64,000 nt of DNA from Urechis unicinctus (taxonomy: Eukaryota; Annelida; Polychaeta; Xenopneusta; Urechidae). Positions 19,990-31,891 of the stretch are shown piece by piece. The stretch lies in the NCBI GenBank assembly GCA_034190875.2, contig CM067348.1, positions 24,436,058 through 24,500,057 on the forward strand. The letters are read 5' to 3'. The translations under genes were made by a program, and so were the position numbers. The notes under the pieces are model-generated. The model had not been told where the DNA came from and did not search any database. It saw only the letters and a program-made list of their open reading frames with translations. Each line of letters begins with the position of its first letter. Within the stretch, counting starts at the first letter, position 1.

Positions 19990-20774
19990 CAAAAGCATGA
20001 AAAATGTCAAGGCTCTTGATCAACGCCTATGTTTGGTTATATCAACGGAAAACCAACACTTGACAACGAAAGTGAACAAATGGCAAATGAGGTTTAATAC
20101 CTCAAAGTGCAAATGTATGCACCTAGGTTACAATAACCCATGTCATGCATATACGATGACTGACAGTCAGCGGAAAACCTCCGTGCTTGAAGTTTCTACT
20201 TGTGAAAAGGACCTTGGGGACCTTGGCTGACTTTCTCGTCTCATGTGAGTGAAGCAGTCGCCAAGGCTAACAGAATCCTTGGGATGATCAGAAGATCATA
20301 TGTTTATCTGGATAACGAGTCTCTGAAATTGTTATTCCAGGCCCTGGTGAGGCCTCATTTGGAATACAGCAACATTATCTGGTACCCTCTCTACAAGAAA
20401 GATGTCATAGCGATTGAGCAGGTTCAACGGCGAGCCACAAGGCTCCTCCCACACTTGAGAGACCTTCCTTCCCTCACATATTGCCGCTGTCGGGGGGATA
20501 TGATCGAGGTGTACAAATACCTTCATGGAGTGTACAGTGTGGATTATGTCTCCATACTGCCGATAGATGACAGAACCACGAGGGTCACTCGTGGCCATTC
20601 CCTGAAACTGAGCAAAAGGAGACAATCGTCTAGCCTTGAGGGGAAACTTCTTCTCCTTCCGTGTGGTGAACATCTGGAATCGCCTACCTAACTCTGTGGT
20701 TTCTGCACCATCAGTGAACAGCTTCAAATCTAGACTCGACGACTTGTGGGAAAGCAAGCGATACGCTACTGATC
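19990..20774 (+). pseudogene. LINE (CR1/L2/Jockey-like) reverse transcriptase C-terminus, first part
   Basis: This is a 5'-truncated LINE. Its thumb and C-terminal region reads KWQMRFNTSKCKCMHLGYNN, STCEKDLG, then AVAKANRILGMIRRSY, LVRPHLEYSNIIWYP and IEQVQRRATRL, then RGDMIEVYKYLHG. These are the standard late blocks of CR1/L2/Jockey-type RTs. There is a frameshift near 20225, a short deletion near 20465-20485 (the ERL block is missing) and another frameshift near 20640. Past the last, the frame reads NIWNRLPNSVVSAPSVNSFK and RLDDLWESKRYATD up to 20774, where a transposon splits it. The rest lies at 32256-32353. Confidence 0.85.
20769..20774. repeat. Left target-site duplication CTGATC
   Basis: CTGATC directly precedes the left inverted repeat. 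The same six bases directly follow the right inverted repeat at 32256-32261. Removing the element and one copy restores the LINE reading frame. Confidence 0.9.
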
Positions 20775-21138
20775 TCACAGGGATTCGTATCAGAAGGTAG
20801 GTTGAAGATAGAAATATATATATATTTATCGATCTATGACCCCCGATAGATCATAGAACGAAGAGAGAAAGATTTTTATAATCGATCCAATGACCCCGCT
20901 ACTACTAATAAACACAAGGGAAACAACGACCGGGCGCATCCCCTGTGGAAAACTTCCGAAAATTACTCCAAACCCCATGTCATCTCACCCCAAACAGCTC
21001 GATTCGGTGGGGAAACGTCCATATTTATTCTCAACACACTCACTCGCTGTGGGCAGACCCTCTCAACGCATATTTGACCACTTTTTCGCAACTTCAGCCA
21101 GAACTACAGAGCTCGGTTTACGGAAGTCGCCATTTGCC
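20775..21138 (+). repeat. Left terminal inverted repeat (364 bp)
   Basis: This matches the reverse complement of 31892-32255 over its whole length. By eye there are only two differences, near 20943-20947 (TGTGG against GGTAG). It contains a GATCTAT/ATAGATC hairpin near 20830-20851. Open frames within the repeat are not genes. It ends at GCCATTTGCC. Confidence 0.9.
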
Positions 21139-21757
21139 CCGCGGCAAATTTGGTTCCGTGCTCTAATTGGCCAGGAGTTTTAAGCACGAACGACAGCCAT
21201 GATGGAATCGGTGAGCGTGTTTTTCTTTTGTTCCTTTTATGCCTTTTCATAACTTGCATATAGTTGTGGTTTTTCCTTGTAAGTGTATCGAATGTAATGA
21301 ATAGTGACCTGTTTGAGTACATGAAACCTGAGTTTTATAAAATTAAAATAATGCTCTAATCTGGATCGAGAAGTGGGCTATGAGCGATAATAAGGAAACT
21401 GTGTAACAAAAACAGCCCCCCATGCTATACCGACTAGGCGAGTTCCGCCATCTTGGATCGCTAAACCGGAAATCGGTGGTCGAGGAACGCGATTTTGACA
21501 GCTGTGAAATAGGTGGAAGACAGGTCGTCGTGTGGTAGATGTAATGTCTTTGATTTCGGGTGTGTCGCGGTTTGGAAGGATTAAAGGACGCATTTCGTAG
21601 ATGTCGATACCTTTGATCATGCAGAAAGTCAATGCATTGAGGCTGGCCTCTCGCTCACGGTTTATTATGATCTGCTCAAATGCCAACACCGCTCGTAACC
21701 ATGCACGCCACTGGGTATATAAAGGGGTTAATCTCAATAATTATGGTATATATCACA

Positions 21758-22696
21758 ATGGTGAATCACTGCTGCGTTGTCGATTGCATCACAAGCTCAA
21801 GAACTACACACCAGGATGGCTCCAAACCTAAATTCTTCAAATTCCCGGGGCAGATTCGCTACCCAGGTACAAGGCATGGGTCAAGGCAGTTAGCAGGAAG
21901 AACTTAGCTATCAAACCACACACTGTTGTTTGTTCCAAGCATTTTGTAGAAGGTATGCCAACACTTCAACATCCAACACCATGCCTTAACATGGGTTACC
22001 CATGGAAGATACTTAAGACAAGGTGACTGTTTGATTTATTGTAATACATCAGTAAAGCTATGTCATACAGCTAAAATCTACTTCTGTTTGAGAATCTTAA
22101 TTTGAATGTTATACTTCCAGGTTCAGATTGTCCTCTCGCCGTGAATATGAATCTAGGCTCAAGTTGTCAAAGCAGTTACCCCCTGGTAAGAGTCCCATAC
22201 AAAATGATGAAATATTGTTTAAATGCAATAGTTGTTATTTCACCTGTAGTACCTTAGTTTTATTGCATCATTTCTCGGGTTTTTACACTCAGTAAGATGT
22301 GGGGTGGTCGGGCTTCAGACAAGCACTTGTAAAAAACTCAGGTAAGGGAGTATCATTGGTCTTGTGTAACTTAACTTGTTGCTTGCCTGTATAATATGTA
22401 CATATACCCGTTTATATCATTTGCTTTTCAAAATGTTTACAGGAGCAGAGTTCTTTGATCAGTTGGACCCACACGACCAGATTATGGCAGACCGGGGTTT
22501 TGACATTGCAGATCTTCTGGCCCCCAGATGTGTCACGCTCAATATACCCCCATTCACCAAAGGAAAGACACAGCTTAGCCAATGTGAAGTCGAACGCCAC
22601 AGAAAAGTGTCCAGCCTCAGGATTCACGTTGAGAGCAATAGAGCGAATAAAGGACTTATGAGTGTAGCAGGCTGTTTTCTCCCCGAGTCAGATTAG
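21758..22696 (+). pseudogene. THAP-domain DDE transposase of the ISL2EU-like element, internally deleted
   Basis: The start is ATG 21758. The THAP zinc finger reads HCCVVDC (C..C), KFFKFP, then after a frameshift near 21845 RYKAWVKAVSRKN and VVCSKHFVEG (C..H). Exon 1 ends near 22022 (AAG ACA AG|GTGACT). A short exon at about 22122-22183 reads RLSSRREYESRLKLSKQLPP. The catalytic domain is represented by MWGGRASDKHL near 22297-22330, with a 1-nt loss after it, and a final exon, about 22441-22696, with AEFFDQLDPHDQIMADRGFD, LNIPPFTKGKTQLS and SSLRIHVESN. The D of ADRGFD and the E of HVE fit the second and third catalytic residues of the IS5-like DDE fold. The HTH and the first aspartate region are missing. 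It is not functional. Confidence 0.7.
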
Positions 22697-23074
22697 CCAG
22701 CTTGACAATATTATGACAATTGTTTGTGCCAAAACAAATCTCCCTCCTTTAGTACAAGATAGTGACCTTGAAACTTGACTTGATAACAGTACGCAATATA
22801 TGGAAACAATGTAATTTATTACATCATTTGCCCCCTGTAAATATTTCACTATGATTACACATTTTATGAAAATAAACAATATTTTGTAATGTAAGCGAGA
22901 CAGTTGTTCTATGCATACCGTCATAGTATGGAAGAAAAAAACATTACCTTGACTACAAACAAATAATTAGTAACACACAATAAGTTTAGCCATGTGCCAA
23001 AATGTATGAATTAAATGTACAAGCTGATAGATTATCAGTATTAAAAAAGGATTTTCCATGCAATGCACATCTCC

Positions 23075-24723
23075 CCTAAAGTTTTGTGGACTGGTACAAC
23101 CGGTCTGACTGGGCAGGGTTGATGCTGGACTTGATGGCAATGAGGTCCACATCAGCATTGTCAGCAATGACCAAAGCAATTGTTTGGGCAGGGGCTACAT
23201 ACTCAGATGTCTCTGATATGACTACATGACTTGAAACATCAGCTGAAGAACACAGACAAATATCAGTTAATTAGATTATTCAAGAAAGGAGATGCATAAA
23301 TATAATAGTTCCATGAGATCTGATTTGCTGTAACCATAAGTGTACCAACTCACCAATGGAATTCTGTTGGTGTCCAACTGGGTCGATGGCAGTTAGAATG
23401 ACTGCATTCGGTGCAGCCTCAGCTACAATATCCCAGAGGGATTCTTCATCTCTTTAGGTTGCTTGTTACGCTTCCCATACTGGGGCATTGAGAAGAAGCC
23501 GATATTCTGCAGCTTCATGGGGACAAGATCTGTCCTAAAGGGACAAACAACAAATGAATAACTATGAATCATAAAAGTTATTTATATAAATATTAATGAC
23601 AGTCATTGGCATGATGTCCACGTCACACAAATGTGGTAACTATGACTGCTTGCTTCCCCAAGTCCAGCCATGCAGTAGCACCTTGCTCCCTTGACCCATC
23701 CTTCTTGGTGAATGAGGGCCCACACATCATACGGGGCGATTGTGGTGTGCTGAGATGGACGGACAGCTGTTGCCACAAACTCAAACTTGCTTGCCGTCAT
23801 GTGAAGACCAAGCTGGTCTACCCAGCCACAGTAAACATAGTTGTATGCATCCAAGGCCTTGAATGCACCCAAAGAATTCTTGTTGTAAATGACTGAAGCA
23901 ATAATTCATTAGCAGTGTAAGTGAATTAAAGGGCCATTTCATACTACAGGTTAATAGTAAGTAGTGTTGAAATATGAACAAACATTTCTAAGCAAGTATG
24001 ACTGATAAGAAATCAAAAGCAACTAAACAAAAAAAAATACCTGGTGTGTCAATCAATTAGTTGTAGAGGTTACCATACTGAAATTGTGGGACGACCAGTT
24101 TGTTAGACTTTGTGGATGGGGAAGTGAGGCTTCACCATCAAGCTGAAGAAGACAGTCCAGAGGCTGTTTGGCAAGTTGCTGGGTTTCAATTTCTGGAACA
24201 AATGTGTCTTCAGGATAATACAATTTTTAAAAATAAATACATTGACCACAACAAAAATCAAGGGCCAGAGCAATACCAAATGTGACACAATATCCCAATT
24301 ATTTGATTAATTTGGATAAATCACCACCCAAGATTACAAAATGTTGATTAGCAATTGATTTCTTTACCGAGTTAATCATACGCATATTGCAGTATAACAA
24401 AATAAAATCAATACAAATAACATTGGGTCTAAAAAAAACACAAAATAGAAGATACATATCTGTATAATAACTCCATACCTGTGGGGTTTTTGGGAAGGTT
24501 GAGTTTCCATTTCCAAGCCCAAAAGGCCAAAGTCGCAAGCTCCTGCTTTGATTCTTCAACTTTCAGTCGTATTTCTCCCAAATAATGCACAGTATATGAA
24601 CTAAATGAGGCTCTAGTACTTTCTGTCATCTCTGAACTACATCGCACGGCACTTTCGGGTGATATATCGCAATTGGCGAGCTGAATCTCACGAAGCGCAA
24701 AAACGTTCCGCCGGGGAGAAGCC
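23075..24723 (-). pseudogene. SWIM-finger protein of the ISL2EU-like element, lacking the YqaJ nuclease part
   Basis: Read on the minus strand, exon 1 starts at ATG 24723 (MASPRRNVFALREIQL) and ends near 24483. Further exons are at about 24212-24070, 23897-23603, 23539-23355 and 23247-23075. The third carries LDAYNYVYCGWVDQLGL, VRPSQHTTIAPYDVWALIHQ and CYCMAGLGEASSHSYHIC. This is a SWIM finger (CxC...CxH) whose third Cys is Ser. The fourth exon needs a 1-nt correction (IGFFSMPQYGKRNKQP). The fifth ends SSINPAQSDRLYQSTKL and then a stop, just where a YqaJ-like nuclease domain would be expected to begin in this family. The exon limits are by eye. Confidence 0.6.
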
Positions 24724-27700
24724 ATTACACACCAATGTTTTGATTTTGTAGACCACCGATTTCCGGTGGGCCTTCGGCGTCAGGTGTCATGGCCGACAAC
24801 TCGCATACTGGGTATTTACTTTCGCCTGTTCACCTCTTAAGCCCCAACGCAGACCCACGAAATCCATTACGTTGAACAATAAAAACATCCACGTTATCTA
24901 AGCATCAATGGAAACAAAGAAAAGCAGTTTACAGAAATTGATGTTTTGAATCACATTTCTGTCTGTGTTTGCAGTTAAATGATGATCAAAAAAGGGCAGT
25001 TGACCTTGCTGTGTCTGGACACAACCTTGCGATTCTGGGTGCTGCTGGAACTGGCAAGAGTCACGTGATTAGGGTTATCAGTGAGTTGTTGGGAGAACGT
25101 AAGACAATTGCTGTTACTGCTTCCACTGGCATGGCAGCTCTTCATCTGAAGGGACTGAAGGCCCGAACCATCCACAGCTACACAGGTATTTTGGATGGCC
25201 GATACAAAGGAGTAGAGTTACAGCGAAGGCTTCTCTTTGATGAGAGCTGTAAAGAAGTGCGGAGGCGCATAGAAGCCACTGATGTGCTGATCATAGATGA
25301 AGCATCTATGCTCAGTGGTCAGACATTTTATTCAATTGAATTAGCGCTTCGTGTGTGCAAGGACGAGACAAAGTTGTTTGATGGAACACAGATCATCGCA
25401 GTGTTAGACCCTCGCCAGCTACCACCTGTCCCTGAACCTTTGTATGGTGATGAGGGCATCCCATGCTTTAAGAGCAAATCATGGAAGTTAGGGATCCCAC
25501 ATAGGATTACGCTCTTCCAGAATCACCGCCAGCAAGACCCAGGCTTTGTTAAAATGGTTGAAGAGGTCTTTGCTGGTGCACCGTCTAAGGAAACGAGTGA
25601 ACAATTAAAGTGTTTGTCCAGACCGCTATCTCTTCATAAGCAAAGAGAAGCTGTCATACTGTGTGCTGACAATTTCATGGTAGAACGGTACAATAGGTCA
25701 GCTCTTGACAAGCTACCGGGTGAAATGACCCTTTTTTAGTCTCGATACAATGGTGATGCCAAATTAATGAACAAATTCAGAGCACCTAAGGTGTTGGCCC
25801 TAAAGCCAGGTTGCAGAGTTATGTTGCTCCACAACATCAAACAGGACAAGGGACTGGTGAATGGGGCACTTGGGAAAGTTATGTCTTTTTCAAAGGACAA
25901 AGTAATGGTAAAATTTGGATTGGTTGTCCATGCCATAGTACCATTCATGTTTACGAGGCACAATCCTGAAACACAGCAGACTCTTGCATCGAGGGAACAA
26001 CTGCCCCTTACCCTAGCATATGCCATCACCTACCACAAGGCACAGGGACAAGAGCTGGCAGCTGTTGAAGTGGACACAAGAGGGATATCTAAACCAGGTA
26101 GGAATGGCTCTTTCCATCTGGCAAACAATAAATAGATTAAATAGGATCTGGGTGAAAATGTAATATATATTTTTTCATGCAAATTATTATTTTTCATGAA
26201 AATCATTAAGGAGAGCAGCTGTTAGAATTATTTAGTTGTTGACAATGTATATATAATGTAGAGATAATATGATGACCTGTAATTCTCTGTCCGCTAAATT
26301 ATTTTTTTCAATTATCTTCTGCAGGACTTCTAGGTGTTGGGATATCAAGAGTTCGGGATTTTGACAGTTTGCGGGTCATCAAATACAACACATCACAGTG
26401 TATTTCCCCTCCTGAAATGATACGAGAATTCATTAAAGAACCAGGGCAACCCCCTCAGGAAGCCATGAGCTGTTGCTCACATATTCCTCCAGCAGCAGTG
26501 GAAGCTTCCTCAGAAGGCCCTCAAGTTGATGAATATGGGACTTCAGACTCAGACCTGGCAGAAATGAGTGACGGTGCAGTGCAAGTGGCAGAGGAGCTAC
26601 AAGGATGTTCCAGTGAGTTGCTGGATATCCCAGAATCTGCTATGCCCGGTAGCAAGCTCCTACACCAAGCTAAATGTAGTTCACCTATGACCGTCAGGCA
26701 GAAGTTCATCAATACAGCTATTGAGGCTCTGGATGGAGATAAATTGGAGGCATTCCGTCAATCAGCGTATCGTGTTGCGAGGAAGATTGTTCCTCTCGAC
26801 AAAACCTCACTGAAGACATCCCAAAAAGGTGAAGCATTACGCCTCCTGCACTTGTACAAGACAAGCGATGACTATAAATCTTCAGTGACAACTCTCTTTC
26901 AATCTCCGCAGAATCTTCGAATTCATCATCAAATAGCATCACGCATCCTTTTGGGCATTTTTGAGGATATATTGCAAGAACGTCTCCAAAATATTGACGA
27001 ACAAGAAAACACCTTGCCTGAATCTATCAAACTAAAACTCGAGAACCTCAACCAACATGGCATCGCTTCAGCAAAGCTCAGGTATGTTGGTGGCTCTGTT
27101 GTGGCTAGACTCTCATTTCGCACCAAGAAGCTCATCAAAAGTCACCTCTATGACAAAAGAGACAACATACTCAAGCTCTGTGATCAGCGTTTAGCTCTGT
27201 ATGAGAGTATGGAATTGGATCCTAATCAAAAATCCCACTATGCAGACACACTGACAGAAATTGAGCATCTGAGAAGAGGCAAGCTCTTCATCCCTGATGA
27301 TGCCACTTACAAGTTTTTTTGAGATTTAGAAAAAAAAAAGACTTCAACTCCATACCTTTTCAAACTTGACAAAATTTAAAGAAAATCTTCCCCAAGAGAT
27401 ATATAAACAGCTGACCACAAATGAAGAATTAAGAGATTCTTTCACTGCATTATGCTCTGTTGAACAGCAACCACACGAAGAGCTTACACCTGAAAAGCAT
27501 ATTTCTGTGCTCCTTAGTTCAGTAGTGGACAAGGCTTGCACCATCACTGAGGTTAGGCAAGACATAGTATTGCTCTATCTGAAAACTGGAAACAAACAGT
27601 TTCGAAGTGAAGTAATGACCGGCCAGAAAGTCAAGAAAAAAGAAGCCCACAGACGAAGTGTTGTGAAAAGAGTTGCTGCAAAGGAACGGAAGCAGTCCAA

Positions 27701-28095
27701 GCAAAATAAGGCAAAATCGGTTGAAGTTGATCTGTGGACAGGGGACATTGATGACAATACCTGTGCTGAATGTGGCAATTCATACAAAGAGAATGCAGAC
27801 TGGATATGCTGTGATGGTTGTGAAGCCTGGTTTGAAAGAGTCTGTGCCGGCATTCCTGATGAAGAACAGTGGGTGGAACTATCAAGTGGAGACTGTCCTT
27901 GGTTCTGTCAACAGTGCCTTTCACGCTTTACTAACTAGGTAAGAATTTGTTTCTCATACTGTTAAGGTGCTGAGCTGAAATCAAGCATTACCTGGTGAAA
28001 TAACTAACCATGTAGTTGTATGGGACATAAGTTTATTCAAAACATTGAATCACCTGTCTAAAACAAAGCATATTGACAAGAAGGAAATTGTGGGA

Positions 28096-31000
28096 TCACT
28101 TAGATTTCTTTGCAGGAGGTTGTGCTACACCACACAACTGAACTTTGTCACAAGAGCTGAATGCATTAGACTTCTTGCTAATTGGTGCTTGACTGAGCAC
28201 AATGGTATTTATACCATACATATACTGAAAATGAGTGGGGTTGTCATTAGCCCCATGACACATGGCTCTCTGTTGACAAAAAAAGTTTTCACAAATATCT
28301 GAATTGATTCTGCCAGGTACTATTGATACATTAGAATCTTTGAAATGATTTTTCACCAGTTGACAAAATCCATGAAGAACAGACATTGTGTCATCTCGTG
28401 TCTCCTGAGTCATTAAGGCGTTTCGCTTTTCTGCAGTAGACAATTTTGATTTGTTGACAGCATCTTCCCATGCAGTAAACCACTCCGCTACCTGTTGTAG
28501 ACTGTTAAGTCGTGGGTCATCTGGTCCGAGTATGGGCCTCATGTCCCCAAATATTTCAATAACAACACTCACTTTCTCAATGAGGGCAATACTGCCAGCC
28601 AAATAATCCCCCATTTTTCCAAGGAACCGCTGGTATTCCTGCAGAAACAATGTATTAATGTTAGAAAGTTTTATTTTTCTATACTTTTTCTATATCATCT
28701 AAAAAATTGTCAGATCAAGAGTTACCTGCATAAGATGAAGCATTTTCCTTCCCAACACATCTTCTGCCAATTTATTCCTCATCTTGTCGCGCTGGTTTGG
28801 TTGCATGTGTTCTGTAGTGAGATTTTGAAACACTGGCAATGTGTTGTGCTGCTGGTCCCATCTGTATGCATCTAGCCAATGTGACCACTTGATCACAAGT
28901 GTGCTGTTCAGATGCAGTGGTCTTAGAAGGCGCTTGTGAAATTGCAGTGTTCCACTTGACAGAATGTTGTTGCGAATCTTTTTGTGGTTGTGCTGCGGAC
29001 AACAAAAAGTAACAGACATTCAGTGGAAGTTATGTGTCCAATGACACATGTCTAAAATTTGTGGTGATTTGCAGGTCATTTAGCCAGCCATCTCAGATTC
29101 ACACCTTTGGGTCCATGATTGTGGATATCTTGTCATCCGGGTTAATCATACTGCACCATGAAAACTTCAGAGACCTTGCATTGTTCAATGGGAATAGAAT
29201 CTTCATCAACTGTCGGTTAGCTACAGCCCCATCCTGACAGCAAAACTCCACCTAAGCAGGTAAATTAATTTAATTAAGGTGCCAGGGATCTGTGTGAGAG
29301 AGTAAATTAATTTCTTAATTAAGAACCCAGATCAATTTTTATTACTCTATAGTTAAATATAAAAGAAATTCAAACTCCAGACAAAACTTACTTTGAACTC
29401 CCATTCCATCAACTTGTCCACTGCCCTCCATAGCATGCAGTAGAGTTCAGGAGCTTGCGCTTCACTTGTGGCAAAGTGAGCAAATGGGAAACGGAAGCCG
29501 GAATACCCAACGAAGATGAACTGCAGAATGTGAGTAGCTAGCTTGAATTCATCTTTATCTGGAGGAGCACAATAATCAAGATAACTGCACAGAGTAATAT
29601 GTCATTGCTTATTATTTGTTATAATCTGTCACAAAGAAAAATAATCTAATGCTTATATGTGCATGTAATAAATATTGAATTAATATTGTAGAATGTACCT
29701 CGGCGTAAGGCTGACAGGGTATCGGCTTCAGGGGTCATACTGACAAGTCCTCTAAAGTAACTGTCACAGCCCTTGTGAACCACATGCAGATCCTCCTAAA
29801 TACATGACATTATAACTTTATTGCACTAATGCCTTATTTAAGATGTTAGACATCAAGATATGATGTCAGGCACATAGTGAAAAGGAGCATGGTAGGCTTC
29901 CTAGTATATTAATAATAAGACAAAGTTAACAGCATTTTTCTGTTACCACTTTTTACATCAATGAAAAATAACCCAGCATGTCCTTTCTTTTAAAAAGATG
30001 TACTATGTGGGTATCAAGTGAAAAACCAAATGTTCTTGTAGTCAAAATTTATACAATGTATAACCTCATCTAATAACTGTTACATTTCTGCTTTTTTCCA
30101 TACCTGAATGCTCATTTCATCGAACATGATGCCTCCAGCTCGAAGATCACCTGTCAACCCTTGCCTGTCAGCTTCCTGATGCATCCAACGGAGAGATTCA
30201 TCATGGACTCCTGGCTTTTGGGTCAAACAGTTCTTATACTGTTTCAATGTGTTGGGGTGCGGCAAGATCAGTGTCCTCATTGATCGCCACAACTCATAAG
30301 TCTTTGGGGAGCAACACCACCAAGCCAAACATACTCGTATCATTCTGGAAAAGACAAATCATGATCCAATGGTGTGAATCTGATGATCATTTTACACTTG
30401 CAGGGCCTGTGCAAAGGCTAAGTAGAATCAAGAGTCAACTACCCTTTTTGTGTAGTATGAAACTTACCTAGAACTCCATCTATGCTGACGAGGGTCAGGC
30501 ACTGAAATGTTCCTTCCCTGCTCCTGAATTAGCAAAGCACACTCCTCTGGAAAGTTGAGCTTTTGCAATGTTACCATGAGGTCCGCATCTTCATGTTTGC
30601 TTGGTGGACTAGATGATGGAAGAGTTACTGCCTCACACTTCGCTTGAGCAGCATTTGATGGTATTCGCAAGCAGGAAATGCATGTTTGATTGATTGACGA
30701 ATGAGAAACCAGTCCTTTGCACTTTCCTGTGTGACTTGATTTTTTGTAATAATTTTCATCACCTAGAATTGTCCAAACGGTGTTGCCTCTGTTTTGTGGA
30801 TGAATTTTGCCATGACAAAATTTCAGACTGTCAATTGCAGTTATCACAGCCTGAACTTTGGAAGGAACAGATTCAACGTTGCTCTTTATTTGAAGGTGCT
30901 CTAGATCGATATTATGTCCGAAAACTTTGCACTCGATCTTAGCCATAGAATCACTGGTAGTTACTGTAACTTCTTTTGTTGCTCTGATGTCATTTCGCCT

Positions 31001-31320
31001 GTCCAAAGATACCAATGAATAAAGATAGCGCCCTCTTTTGTCACCAGCTGGCTATACTTTGCTTTTAGAACACTTGTGACACTTCCAGTGCTTACATTGT
31101 CTGTAAGTAACTCCACACATCTATATGCTTTCCCAAGTTTTTTATAATCAGATGGTGAACGCTTCATGCATGTCTGTAACTTGGGATAAACTCCATGCAT
31201 GGCCTTAGAAAAAAGATTGCATGGAACGGGGTTACTAACTGTATGAACATAAGTGGAATAGAACTCGCCGACAAAAGTAGACACTTTCTTGTCATCCGTT
31301 CCACTTGTATGTGTGGTTAT
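28096..31320 (-). pseudogene. P-element-like transposase, at least seven exons, one 1-nt deletion
   Basis: The exons on the minus strand are 31320-30468, 30344-30104, 29795-29699, 29558-29392, 29251-29105, 28992-28726 and 28638-28096. Every donor/acceptor pair is GT-AG and all six junctions keep the frame, for about 770 residues. Blocks in order are SLVSLDRRNDIRATKEVTV, AGGIMFDEMSIQ (an acidic catalytic-site candidate), ILQFIFVGYSGFRFPFAHF, CCQDGAVANRQL, DPKHNHKKIRNNILSSG, then GRINSDICENFFCQQRAMC and GANDNPTHFQYMYGINTIVL. The RNase H-like order, the HxxKKIRNNI block and the NSD..ENFF C-terminus resemble P-element/THAP9-type transposases. The 3' six exons have no stop. In the first listed exon a single base is missing near 31018. 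The N-terminal exon was not resolved (a candidate PFDNWLELFPK exon lies near 31440-31408), and no THAP finger is visible. The stop is at 28096-28098. Confidence 0.75.
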
Positions 31321-31891
31321 CCTGCAAAAATGAAAGAAAAAATATTGATTTTCCCAAATTTTAAACTTAAGTAACATTCCCTTGGTTTGTCATCAATGGA
31401 CCCCAGTATTATACCTTTGGAAACAGTTCCAACCAATTATCAAAAGGCTGTAAAATTGTTAAGTAATTAATTTTAGAGATTTGATAAGATGTCATCTAAA
31501 TCACAAATAGCCATAGTTAACTTACCATGTTACTACTCCTGTTTCTTTTCTTTATTTAGCGAATCTTCCATTCTTGGGTTATTAAAAACAAGTAAAATAT
31601 CGCATGTGCTATCACCCCAAAAAAATTTAATCTGGCGCCAACAAAATCTAGCATCTGTTGCTATAGCAACTTCAAGTCTCCTCAACTGAACGATGAAAAA
31701 ATTACCAAACGTAGTTTTTTTTATCATATTTAAACTTCAGTTGGTGTTAAAATATTTTTAGATATCATTGTAATAGATTCAATGAGATCAAACGTTCATT
31801 AAATGCATTAAATTAATAAAAACGTTCGACTATTTTCGACTTTATAACGGACCAATCAGAAAGCGAATTCGCATTCACTTCTGAATTCTTC

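Larger units (their letters stand above)
21429..24813. mobile_element. ISL2EU-like DNA transposon (3,385 bp), AT target duplication
   Basis: The ends ACCGACTAGGCGAGTT (21429) and the reverse complement of the right end, ACCCAGTATGCGAGTT (to 24813), match at 13 of 16 positions. Both inverted ends share GCCAT further in and CCGGAAATCGGTGGTC (about 21467-21482 and 24753-24768). AT flanks both sides (21427-21428, 24814-24815). It has a THAP/DDE transposase on + and a SWIM-finger protein on -, as in ISL2EU-type elements, which pair an IS5-like transposase with a YqaJ-type nuclease protein. Both genes are damaged. Confidence 0.75.
21211..24974 (+). other. Intron 1 of the helicase gene, enlarged by a nested transposon
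   Basis: The donor is GTGAGC and the acceptor TGTTTGCAG. Removing the ISL2EU-like insertion and one AT leaves an intron of 377 bp. Splicing joins TCG to TTA in frame. Confidence 0.7.
21199..27938 (+). pseudogene. PIF1-family helicase with C-terminal PHD finger (transposon gene, one nonsense and one frameshift)
   Basis: Exon 1 is 21199-21210 (ATGATGGAATCG before GTGAGC), exon 2 is 24975-26097 and exon 3 is 26325-27938. All junctions join in frame, giving about 915 codons. The ATG choice rests on that splice. Walker A GAAGTGKS is at residues 26-33, the motif II DEASML at 112-117, a motif III-like DPRQLPPV follows, and AYAITYHKAQGQEL is the late helicase motif. GLLGVGISRVRDFDSLRV at the start of exon 3 matches the PIF1 C-terminal block. 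About 400 residues without a recognised domain follow. The PHD-like finger is CAECG..WICCDGCEAWF..CAGI..CPWFCQQC near 27760-27920, in which the usual His is Glu/Arg. A TAG at 25737-25739 interrupts the helicase, and T/A homopolymers at about 27313-27340 shift the frame. The role is inferred: DNA unwinding during transposition or repair, with chromatin binding by PHD. Confidence 0.8.

Noticed and set aside
20890..21183. Open frame of about 95 codons in the left TIR, mirrored at 31856-32140
   Set aside because: It lies entirely within the inverted repeat, lacks family resemblance, and its continuation differs at the two ends.
24299..24725. Overlapping minus-strand open frames read as separate genes
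   Set aside because: 24723-24483 is better explained as exon 1 of the SWIM-protein gene. The other frame is its intron and shadow.
31533..31727. Minus-strand frame of 64 codons upstream of the P-like transposase as its first exon
   Set aside because: It has no THAP finger or other known N-terminal block and ends in a stop before any clear donor. The true first exon remains unresolved.
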